Origin: Phialocephala subalpina
Taxonomy: Eukaryota; Ascomycota; Leotiomycetes; Helotiales; Mollisiaceae
NCBI GenBank assembly: GCA_900073065.1
Contig: FJOG01000003.1
Location: 1,986,133 to 2,050,132, forward strand
Reading direction: 5' to 3'
Length of the DNA: 64,000 nt
Below, one piece after another: positions 1 to 10,262 of this stretch (position 1 is the first letter of the stretch; every line of letters begins with the position of its first letter). The position numbers and the translations under genes are program-made. The notes under the pieces were generated by a model. It did no database searches, was not told the DNA's origin, and saw nothing but the letters and a program-made list of their open reading frames with translations.

Positions 1-532
1 AGGGACTGGCCATGCCCATATCCATAGAGACTTGACGTCGACTCATTCCCCCCACTCCTCCTTTCTCTCCATAGCTCATCTCGGACATGCCAGTTGGGGC
101 TCTCTTCGCAGCTCGTGCAGGTTTGGGTACATCTCCAAGACCGAAGTCCATAGACGCGTGTCGATCATTAGCATCCTCCGCTCTCTGCCTTCGTACATGT
201 CTTCGCTGCAGGACTATGAAAAGAATCGCGGCTCCAATAACAGGAATGCTAGTATATGTGTTAGATCTATTTGTGATTCTGGGTCTGTAAACTTACGCAA
301 TACCAAGAATAATTGGCAATGTGAAGGTAGAATCGCCGACGGGCTTCTCGCACGCACTCGCGCCACAGGTGCTTGTCGAATCGGCCGAGGAAGAAGTCGT
401 TGTGGAGTCGCGGGCCTCTATTGTTCGATCAGGAGTAGCAATGTGAATTATCGATGCCATTCTGCCAATGGCGTCCCCCATAGGAATTCGGCGGCCCAAT
501 CTAACAATATCTTCAATATGTGCATTCTCCAT
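1..532 (-). CDS. Conserved small single-pass membrane protein, partial (3' end beyond window)
   Basis: Two exons on the minus strand: 532-297 and 248 to the window edge, with a 48-nt intron at 249-296 (GTAAGT...CTAG). The intron interrupts the membrane segment in phase 2. The protein starts MENAHIEDIVRLGRRIPMGD. It then has a Ser/Thr-rich stretch with two Cys, a hydrophobic segment built across the splice (PIILGIA then IPVIGAAILFIVL), a basic QRRHVRRQR stop-transfer stretch, and a cytoplasmic tail with RRQVSMDMGM. I know this layout from a widespread uncharacterised Pezizomycotina family whose members end a few residues after that motif, so probably only the last few codons are missing. No function is known to me. 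It is divergent from the helicase gene. Confidence 0.8.
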
Positions 533-2121
533 TATTCAAAAGTGCAAGCCTTGTGCCAGCGAAGGCTAAGTCGCACGAGGAAGGACAGGCGGAAAGGTCG
601 ATACAAAGTTCGACGGCGAGACCTCGTTGAGGAAGTAGCGACTAGATTCGAATAGAGTCGCTCGTGATAAACGCAGAAAGGTATCGTGGATCGTGTTGAT
701 GGGCTGGGTTTCGTGAACTGCCTCCGCAATATGATCGCAATACTATTGAAACGACATAAAACCGCAAATAGAACAAGTCGTCGGCAACAAACAAAGGCGA
801 CAATCGTAAACTTCGAAGGAGTGACTGAGGTTGGAATTGATGCAAAGGAGCGGAAGGGTTCGTTAACCTAAGGAATGGCAGGCCCGCTGGCAGGCACTTT
901 CGTCTCGAGAGTTGTCGTGAAGGTGAGAGAACGAAGCTGTCAAGAAGGAAAGGACGAGACGAACAGGAACAGGCGCCGTGAAGGCTTGAGATGGGATGAA
1001 GGGTGGGTCCACGCTGGCTTCGGGGACCCAGATTGGACGGCGGAGGATGGGCCTGGCTAATTGGGCGCTGCTAGCCGCATATGGGCAAGCCCCGTTATTT
1101 GCTCAGGGGACGAAACAGTGGAGAGAACAAGCATTGCGATCCAGAATGCAATTGGCGAGATGAGGTTGAGTGAGGACGGCCAAGGTGTCAGTCAGGACAG
1201 CTGAATCCTTCTGCAACACCGTTAGATAGCTGCAGCACATACGAGTCTTCTGACGGAGATTCCACACAAAGGTTACAGTACAATTGTATTTCTATCATTA
1301 CTCTACTCTACTCTACAACCTGAGTTCCCCCTCCAAAACTGGAGAGGAATGGTGGATGCACCAAATCGGCCTGCATCTCATTAGGGCCGGTCTCTTCTTG
1401 AATAGGTCTAGTCAGGAACACCTTGCACTCAGGGATCACGCAGCCTCATCAAACTTCATCTCGGATTCGCTGCGGTCGTTCACGACGGCAGACCAAAAAG
1501 TATTTCGAGAGGACTTGCGACGCATGATGTGTAACTGGCGATCATGACATCCCAACCGTGTTATGATTCTGAATCATTTTCGAACTTTCGTCAGAACTCT
1601 TCTTCAAACATCATCGATATTGACTTCAATTAAGCCAGTCTCCAATCTCCTTGCTGCCAGTGCTGGATAGCAGATCGCAGCACTGCCACATCTGGGTCCC
1701 AATAAGCCGTTGTGAGCAGGGTGATTGGCGGGGAGTGGGAGATTGAGATGGGCGCTCCTATTGAGAACAATTGCATTCAGCCAGCGGCACAATACACGAT
1801 TATTATCCCGAAGCAGTATTGGATATGAAGTAGGGGGTGATATTGCTTTCATATTTTTTGGTGGTCTCGATAACATTCGTCAGCGACGACGACAAGAGTG
1901 GAAACTTGGTTGGCAGATGTGGATACTCTGAGGAACAATTTCGATTGGTGCCTGGGACGTGCTTTAAATTTAATCTTTAGCCTGAGGCCAACTTTCTTCT
2001 GAAGAACCAACCTCGTTCGGATTTCTACGTGCCTGTCAACAACCGCTCGCTCGCGTGACGACCTTCAAGGAGCAATAGGGGCTGGCTCGGAAGAGGCTCC
2101 AATAATGTAATAACAAAAATC
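533..2121. other. Intergenic: divergent promoter and leaders
   Basis: This 1.6-kb region separates the divergent membrane protein and helicase genes. Only short overlapping ORFs on both strands are present and none resembles a known protein. It holds a near-palindrome at 638-661 and a short CTCTA repeat near 1301-1315. Confidence 0.6.
638..661. repeat. 24-bp near-perfect palindrome
   Basis: GCGACT (638-643) and AGTCGC (656-661) are exact reverse complements flanking the self-complementary core ATTCGAAT (646-653). Only the AG dinucleotides at 644-645 and 654-655 do not pair. It lies about 105 bp upstream of the small membrane protein start, in promoter or leader. It could be a dimeric factor site or a transcript hairpin. 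Confidence 0.55.
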
Positions 2122-4250
2122 ATGGCAGACTTCGATCTCTCTGCCAACTTTATTCCCTCCCTGCACAAACCAGCCTCATTGCTGCCCATTGCTCGACACC
2201 GGCAAAATTTACTCTATCTCATCGAAACGTTCCCCGTCACCATTGTTGTTGGTCAAACTGGATCTGGCAAAACGACTCAGATTCCTCAATATCTTGAACA
2301 GGCAGGATGGTGCTCCGACGGAAAAGTGATAGCTGTCACTCAGGTAAGTCAACGTTACCTGACCACGAAATTCAATGCTGACACCTGTAGCCTCGTCGAG
2401 TGGCCGCAACTACTGTTGCAGTCCGAGTCGCTGAAGAAGTGGGCTGTGAAGTTGGTAAAGAGGTTGGATATTCGATCAGATTTGAAGACGTCACTTCTGC
2501 CGCAACTCGGATCAAATTCCTTACCGATGGATTACTGCTCAGAGAGGCTCTCGTGGACCCTTTGTTGTCACGTTACTCTGTCATTATGGTCGATGAGGCT
2601 CATGAGAGATCTCTGAGTACCGACGTCCTTCTAGGTGTCCTCAAGAAAATCCTCAAGCGAAGACCAAATGATCTTCGAATCATCATCAGCAGTGCGACTT
2701 TGCAAGCTGAGGACTTCCTTCGGTTCTTTATGGGCGATGAGGATTCGCAACCGAAGTCAAACGCTCTCAGTCTGGACGAGCTCATCTCTCAAGGTAGTTC
2801 AGGACCTATAGATGATGGGTTTGGAGGCAAGACTGGACGTATTATCAGTCTTGAGGGTAGAATGTACCCAGTCGACGTGCTCTACTTAGAAAGTCCAGCA
2901 GAGAATTATGTTGATAAAGCTGTGCAAACAGTATTCGACATACACACCAAAGAGCCCGACGGAGACATTCTTGTCTTCCTCACAGGCCGAGAGGAAATCG
3001 ACACGGCCGTTCAAGCCATTTCTGAACGAGCCGCAAACCTTCATCCTCGCGCTCAACAAATAATGCCACTTCCCTTATACGCCGGCCTCTCAACAGAACA
3101 ACAAATGTACATCTTCGAAGAAGCACCCGAAAACACCAGAAAAGTAATCTTCTCAACCAACATCGCCGAAGCCTCCATCACAATCGACGGAATCCTCTAC
3201 GTCGTCGACACCGGCTTCGTCAAACTCCGCGCCTACAACCCCTTAACCGGCATCGAAACCCTAACCGCAACACCCATCTCCAAAGCCTCTGCCACCCAAC
3301 GAGCCGGACGTGCTGGTCGAACCAAACCAGGAAAATGCTTCCGTCTATACACAGAAGCCAGCTACCAAGCTCTTTCAGAAGCCACCATCCCCGAAATTCA
3401 ACGCTCAAACCTCGCTCCCGTTATCCTCCAACTCAAAGCCTTAGGGATAGACAACATCGCCCGTTTTGACTTCATCACATCCCCTCCGGCGGAGTTGGTA
3501 ATCCGAGCCCTCGAACTCCTCTACTCCCTCGGCGCTCTCGACGACTACGCCAAACTTACCAAACCACTCGGAACCCGCATGGCAGAACTAGCCGTTGAGC
3601 CTATGATGGCCAAGACTCTCCTCTCTGCACCATCTTTCGGCTGTCTGAGTGAGATCTTGACTATCGCTGCCATGACTTCTCTCGGTGGTAACGTATTCTT
3701 CCATCACGACGGCGAGAAGAAGAAAATGGAGACCGCGAGACGCAAATTTGCCGTTGAGGAAGGGGACCATATTACTCTCCTCAACGTTTATCAGGCGTTC
3801 ATTACAAAAGGACAAAAAGGAAGCAAATTCTGCCACGACAACTTCCTGAACTTCAAAGCCATGACGAGAGCTGTATCCATTCGAGCACAACTAAAACGCT
3901 ACCTCGAACGTTTCGGCCTCTCCGTCGACGAAACACTTTCCTCCAACCCTAACCTCCAAAAGCCTCTCACAGTAGGAGGAAAAGACAAAGGGGAGCAAAT
4001 CAGAAGATGTCTAACGAGTGGATTCTTTGCTCATGCAGCGAAGATGCAACCAGATGGGACGTTTAGGAATGTAGCGGGAGGAACGGTGTTACATGCTCAT
4101 CCGAGCTCACTCATGTTTAATCGGAAGGCGGATTGGGTTATATTCCATGAGGTTATGGAGACTGGAACAAAGACGTTCATTCGTGATGTTACGAAGATTG
4201 AGAAGAGGTGGTTGGTAGAATATGCTCCTGATTTTTACAAAATCAGTTGA
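2122..4250 (+). CDS. DEAH-box RNA helicase, DHX35 type
   Basis: ATP-dependent RNA helicase of the spliceosome-associated DEAH family, closest in my reading to human DHX35. Exons are 2122-2343 and 2391-4250, with a 47-nt intron at 2344-2390 in phase 0, giving 693 aa. Motif I GQTGSGKT is at residues 44-51 and PRRVAAT directly follows the intron. DEAH is at 142-145, with SAT motif III after it and [10 protein letters not shown] and QRAGRAGR as motifs V and VI in the second RecA domain. Winged-helix, ratchet and OB-fold regions follow ([23 protein letters not shown]-like LTSGFF, HPSS). Length and C-terminus match DHX35 rather than Prp2, Prp16, Prp22 or Prp43, which have longer N-termini. The first ATG is immediately followed by the helicase core. 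Confidence 0.93.
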
Positions 4251-5095
4251 AGAATGCCAATTCAGCGCTTGCTGACGAACTTCTCAAACGAACCACTAAA
4301 GAGTCCATTCCTCTTCCAATACTCTGTTTTCAAAACGCGCTTCCACCTTGAGATTCAGCGTCGCTGCCACGTGTAAAGGCTCTGCCATGGGCACAAGCCG
4401 GGGACTCTGAGCGTTGCTAGACATCGCGTACTATTTCTGAGACTATTTCGACCCGGATTCATCTGAGCTATAAAGTTAATTGTCGTTACTTGATTCTGTG
4501 GAGTTTGTCTTTGGAGAATATTGTTCATGAGTTTTCAGGGCCGCAGTTTCTCAAGTGACAAGGCTGGAATGAGGTTTGTATTCTGCTTTGGGCTTAAGCG
4601 GGCAGCTATTATTGGAGCCGTTGTCGTACAGTTATCTTTCCGCATTTCCTGTTGCTCCGCTGCACCATATCCTATCAAATTGTCTCCGATGGCAGGCACA
4701 GCATGCAAAGCAAGCCAAAAACATTCACCATTCCGGTGTGGCTGGTACCTTGAAACACAGGATGCACCCAGTGAGCAACCAGCCTGGTCAGGTACTTTGG
4801 TTCAATGAACCACATCAGGTTTCTTCCTAGGAGGCATGATACCTCCAGGCACTTAAGTAGAATATATTCTCGAATTCATTTCATCTCGCTGTCAGAGAGG
4901 CACCCAAAACATGGTGAAGGTCTCAGAACAACCTGGAGGAATAGCTCTAGAGCTATGCGTGCTGAATCCCTAGAGCCTCTGCTTTCGAATGTCGAAAATC
5001 TGGCGGAAAGTTTGCGGTTTCCCCCGGAACCAAGACGAAGGAACAGATGTCCCTTCGCAAGAGAGTGATGTGTATATCCTATCTACTTTCTTGCA
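4251..5095. other. Intergenic
   Basis: Holds the helicase 3' flank and the upstream region of the decayed DUF6536 gene. Short ORFs near 4521-4830 have no recognisable features and overlap in different frames. Confidence 0.5.
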
Positions 5096-7402
5096 ATGAA
5101 GATTGAGCTGACTGATCCAAGTTACCCACGCTATGCAAGCAGAGCGCTGCTCTCCAGATACAACCCCAAGGTCGATCCACTTCACCCCCGAGCACAAACA
5201 TTTCGTGTCCGAAGATTAAAACGATTAGCGATGTTGACGACTCAGCAATGCCTAGCAATAGTAGTAACGATTGCCAACTTGCCTCTGACGATGTGGATGT
5301 TTCTGAAGCACAAGGCAGTCAATGGTGTTGGAACTCTGTTTACAGGCAGCTGCACCCTAGCCTCGAGACTCAACATTGGTGTCCACCTGCTCTTAAACAT
5401 CGATTTTAGCCTGTTTTCTCGGCGCTGGAAATTACTGCATGCGGATCTTGGTAGCGCCTTCGAAAGAAGAGGTTGTTGCTGCGCATAAGAAGGGGTTTCC
5501 TTGGAGATTGGCGTTCCAAGTGTTTATAATTTATGGAGCATCGAACGCACAAGAACCGTTCTTTGGTTATCTATTGGCATAATAGCATCCCTTCTGTATC
5601 TATTGTAAGCAATCCTTTCGGAACTCTCCATCAATTGTTGATGTATACCAACAACTGGAACTCTGCCATCTTCGCGTCGATTCCATTCGTGGTTTTCCCA
5701 GCCGCAGCGGTAACCAGCGACTTTCTCATGGCGATAGATGATTGGGAAATAGCGAATCCAATCACGGACTCAACAATAATTGCAAACAGGTTACATATAT
5801 ATGCTCTTCGTGAGAATGCGAGGAATTTCACACGACTCACCAACTTACAATGCATCGAACGCTATGTCGATCCGCTTCAGGCTACGAGCGATCTCGTACT
5901 GGCCTCCAATCTCACATCTACTCAAAACAACAAATCATCGCTCATCTTTGCTTGGATCAATGGAAGCGACTTTGTGAATTGGAATGGTGTTACGGGATGG
6001 CTCTGTTCTGGTCACCATAATAGTCGTTGGAGCACTTACTGTTCCCTTAGTCAAGCACAACATTACGCCGACAACTGGGTTGTAGTTGGACCCTCAAGTA
6101 ACGCTACCATAGAATACTGTTTGGTTGACGATCGCGGAGAGAATGGAAACAGGTGCGGGTTTCATTTTTAGCGGGTATATCATGGCTGCTGTTTGTGCAC
6201 TCACATCCATAGAGACTATACTCATATCTTGGACTGCATTCAAACACCGAAACCCGACCACGGTAACACTTGGCGATGCAATTGCAGACTTTTCTCGAAA
6301 CTCTGGAGGACAAAACAGAGCGCAATTTACCTCAAGTTCTAGTTGCTCCAAAACAATCTAAAGGCCAAACTATTGCGAGACTGGGTATGGCAATCTGGAA
6401 GGCAGAGCACCGGATTTTCTAGTTCAAAGCTGTTAGTTTGGAAATGTGGCTTATTTCAACTTCCTTGTGAGCGTGCCATCAGTTCGAAAATCATTCACTG
6501 GTTTAAAATAGGCATGCTAACATTCCGTTCTCAAAAAGAATCATGGCCCTGATCCTCGCATGGGTGCTTTTTGCCAAAGCCATCGAAGGACTGCAATATC
6601 AGGATATGTCCACAAGCATTACCCAACTCTGGTCTGACGGGCTCGGTCGAACAAACGGTTATGCTCTGATAGGCAGCATTTTTGAGAGCCCCTGTAACGC
6701 GCAGCACCTCTTCTTCCATGTTATCTTCGCTAATATTTTTCAGCTTTTGATCAGTTTTCTTTATGTTTTCTTCAACAATGTCGTCACACGTCAGCTCGTG
6801 GGTGATGAATGGATTCGGTTCTTATATGAGAAGAAGGCGCTTTTGGTGTCGTCGCCAGTAGGCATGCAACGTTCTACATACACGCTTTCTTTGCCTTGGA
6901 GCTATGCAATACCGTTCATGTTGTCGTATATTTTGCTCCATTGGTTGATATCACAAAGCGTCTTTATTGTTCAGATCTCAGCATACGGGCCAGGACCATA
7001 CGATCTGCAGATATACGGCAGTGATGCTTTGAGCGTTGGATATTCACCCGTAGGCATTCTGCTTACTGTATTTCTTGGTACAGCTATGTTGATGTTTCTC
7101 ATTTTGAATAGCTTCAGAAGATATCGACCCATTCCATCAGATGTAAGATCTTACCTCGAATGGCAACGAACAGCACCGCGATCAGCGCTTTATGTCAAAG
7201 GCCCGATAGTGATACCGACGCATATCTCTTTCCAGTGAGATTGGGTGCGGTTGATCCGGATCTGGACCCCGACGGGGAACTAGGGGGCATCCGAAGGATT
7301 ACATTCTCTACGGATACAGAGATGCAAGAGCCTAGGTCTAGATTTGAGTATCAGCTGCCAATCGTAGTCCAGCCAATATCTCTTGCAAATCTATTTCAAT
7401 GA
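5096..7402 (+). pseudogene. Decayed DUF6536-type multi-pass membrane protein gene
   Basis: Fragments in changing frames follow the order of the fungal DUF6536 membrane family. From 5096 there is a first membrane helix, then GVGTLFTGSCTLASRLN and HLLLN. A shift near 5405 leads to LGAGNYCMRILVAPSKEEV. A shift back near 5500 gives LEIGVPSVYNLWSIERTRTV. NSAIFASIPFVVFPA and SDFL follow, then the frame breaks at a T5 run near 6165 and gives SGYIMAAV and TVTLGDAIADF. A T4 run near 6292 shifts the frame again, and a TAG near 6419 precedes FKAVS. A long 3' frame (6543-7238) keeps EWIRFLYEKKALLVSSPVG and HWLISQSVFIVQI. A last shift near 7150 leads to TNSTAISALCQRP. A GTAAGC donor near 5606 has no AG acceptor before the next conserved segment. 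The many independent lesions indicate a dead gene. The neighbours' frames are clean. Confidence 0.85.
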
Positions 7403-7562
7403 AGTGCAGAGGTTCAAGACATTGATGTGTACTTGGGTATAATTCATTGTACAGTACATCCTTTGCTTCGATGTCGTACAACCTTCCGAAAGTGGCCATA
7501 ATCCATAATCCACAATCCACAATGTCAACCCAAACACCGTATGTAACCATATATCCCCTGTC

Positions 7563-9452
7563 TTAGAACTCAAATAACTCCGTTCTCTTCCACCAGTACT
7601 CGCTCTCCTCGTTCGCGAATCCATCGTCCTTTACTTGAAGCGCAACACCCTTATTCCCACCCCCAGCCACCTCATCGTTCCCCTCTCCAAAAGTCAACAC
7701 CCTTGCCTCCTCGACTTTGTACTCCGGCCACCTCATCCTATCCCTCCATCTCCCCGGAACCACATTCGGATCCCCCGTAAGCACAAAACTACTCCAATAA
7801 GCATACATACTCCCACTGATCTCATCCACTGTTTCCCCCTTATCGCGACGTTCAGGCATGTAGCTAACCCATGGGATGTGGGATCCGTGATCTGCTCCTC
7901 CTTTCACGGAACTGCTGGCTGCGAAATGGTATAGGTAGACTGGTGCGCTGCCTCCGTTTCCATTCGAGTTTTGTAGTGAGGCAGCGTAATGAGCTGTTTG
8001 GCGGACGGGGGCTATGTAAGCGAACGTCCCATATGCTTGTTCTAGCCTTTTGAATTGGTATCCTAGTCCTGAGCGAGTTTCTTTATACGGCGATAAAGGG
8101 TCCGTTGTTGGATCTGGGTACACCTCGTTCAATGTCTCTAAATCCATTTCTCGAAGTCCAGGAAGCAGTTCCCTGAAGAAATCCTTGAATTGAGATCCAG
8201 TATCAAGATTTTTAGGAACGAACATAGCTCCTTCGTTGGTGTTGAAGCCGGTCAGGATGGGGACTTTATGCCATTTCCCAGCTTTCCAAGCAGAGATTGG
8301 AGATACGGCGATCATGCCTCCTTTGCCATCAATGACGGGTTGGAAGGGCCATCGGACGGAGGGGTTGTATTTGTTGAAGATAAATTCGGAAGCTTTTTTG
8401 AGGACCGCGGTCGAGACTTTTCGAAGGGCAGGGAGGAGGTCTTTTTCTGACGTCTTGTCAAGGTCGAGTTTGGCGAGGAAGTCGCGGAATTGTTTCTCGT
8501 GGAGAGGGTTGGAGTAGGAGTAGACTGCTCGAGCGGTGGCGGCACCGGATTCGAGGATTGCGCGGTGGAAGAGGGGTGGTTTGTCGGTGTTGTGGAGGAG
8601 GTGGTGTCCAATCTGAAGATGTGTCAGTCTGGTTCGGACATTCATAAAGCATATCTAGGTAGGATGACATTTCGAAATCAGAACAGGAACGGACATTGAG
8701 TAAAAGGAGACCACTTGACATACTGAATGTGCTCCCGCACTGCTCCCCATAATGGTCACATTCTCAGGATCTCCCCCAAATGCCGCAATATTTTCCTGCA
8801 CCCACTCCAACAAAAGCGCCTGATCCTTCAGCCCCGCATTCAAAAGTCCATTCTTAGCCATCAGACTCGACGACAAGAACCCAAAAGCACCAACTCGATA
8901 ATTAAACGCAACAGCAACCATCGGTTCCGCACTCCACGCCACAAAATTCGCAACATTCTTCGAGCTATCCCCAGCTCCAAAATTGAAAGCTCCTCCATGA
9001 AAAGCAACCGCAACTGGAAGTTTCAATCTCGGATTCCGCCCTTTAGGTCTATAAATATTGACGTTGAGACAATCCTCACTCTGAGACCCAAATACCTCGG
9101 GACCCGCTGGACACTTATCCCCGAAAGTTGAAGCGTCGAATTCCTCTTCTGATTCATTGACTGGTAATGGAGGCATGAATCTTCTATCCCCTGCTGTGGA
9201 TTGACCGTATGGGACGCCTCTGAATGCTTCGAGAACTTGGGGATACCCCACGTCTAGCTCGATTCCCATGTATGTTCCTTGGCGAAGCGTGACAACGGGG
9301 CGACGTCCACTGTCGATCGGTAGATCTGGGGTAACGTTCTTTCGAGGCATTAAGTAGAGAAGTGATAGACCCAGGATACTGATCGTGATAATTGACAGGA
9401 CCCCTCCTTTCCTTCCCACTCGCCTCCGTAAGAAGCCCAACAGCGTCGCCAT
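7563..9452 (-). CDS. Type B carboxylesterase with N-terminal membrane anchor
   Basis: Alpha/beta-hydrolase of the carboxylesterase/lipase type B family. Exons are 9452-8724 and 8612-7563, with a 111-nt intron at 8613-8723 in phase 0, giving 592 aa. Residues 1-16 are basic and a single hydrophobic helix at about 18-36 lacks a clear cleavage site, so this is probably a type II membrane enzyme with a lumenal or extracellular domain. The oxyanion-hole FHGGAF is present. The nucleophile elbow GSSAG carries Ser238, the likely acid is Glu370 in NTNEGAMF, and the likely base is His485 in DHGSHIPWV, so the triad looks intact. EDCLNVNIYRP is the usual family signature. The substrate cannot be deduced. 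It is not clearly co-regulated with either neighbour. Confidence 0.92.
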
Positions 9453-10262
9453 GTCCGTTTGTTGAGGTCGTTATCTATTGTTGCTGGAGAGTGACACATC
9501 CACTGCTTTCCTCATCTTGCTTTGCTGCCTTGCTGAATTCTCAAGATCGTGTCACATATTCCAGGATAGATGGAAGATCTAGTGAGGCTGAAGAAGCTCA
9601 GGGGTTTGGAGGTTCTGGCGGTTAAGCTTATACGAGGATGTCATTTTGAGCTCCCCTGTACGACGCTCACTCATCATCACGTGTTCACTTATTATTCGCG
9701 ATATTTCGACCATGACGTCGAATATCTCGTATTCTTTGAGGTTTTGTGGGAAAACTCGTTCGATGTCTCGCACCATGTGGATGTGCGGCTGAGTTAGCTT
9801 GCAAGCTAGAAGTCTGCTAATTGCCGCTTCTCGAGACTGACTTCATGCCAAGTCGAGTGACACTTGACAGATGATCCCCATTCAACCATCAACCTTCTTT
9901 GTGGACAAGTTTGAAAAGTATACCCAACACAAGAACGGTATCACGTATTGATGAAGCATGATGTTCAAGAACCATTTTCATTTAAAGGCTACTTGAGGCA
10001 TTGCCTCACCACCCCATATTCCTACAATGCCAATGATTATTGACGAACCATTTTGAGGCGCATGCCGCTGTCCAGAATGCTACCTGCCTTACAAAACAAG
10101 AGAATGGTCCCCTGATACTCCTAATAGAGCAAAGGGGTATGAAATAATGCAGAAAACTCCTAACGCATGACGCTGTTGACCACCACTAACAAAAAAACAG
10201 AATGAACATCCAATTCATACAGAACCCACCACACTAAGGCTTCAGCTTTCAATCTTGTTCGT
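9453..10262. other. Intergenic
   Basis: Promoter of the minus-strand carboxylesterase and 3' flank of the next minus-strand gene. I see no coding signal. Confidence 0.5.

Noticed and set aside
32..655. 207-codon plus-strand ORF at the left edge
   Set aside because: It is antisense to the conserved small membrane protein exons and has no recognisable features.
875..1547. Short plus-strand ORFs in the first divergent promoter
   Set aside because: Short, overlapped on the other strand, no signal, domain or intron structure.
5605..5660. Possibility that the DUF6536 fragment is an intact gene with unusual introns
   Set aside because: The segments on both sides of each frame change are contiguous in the family, several gaps are one base in T runs, and no GT-AG pair of workable length explains them.
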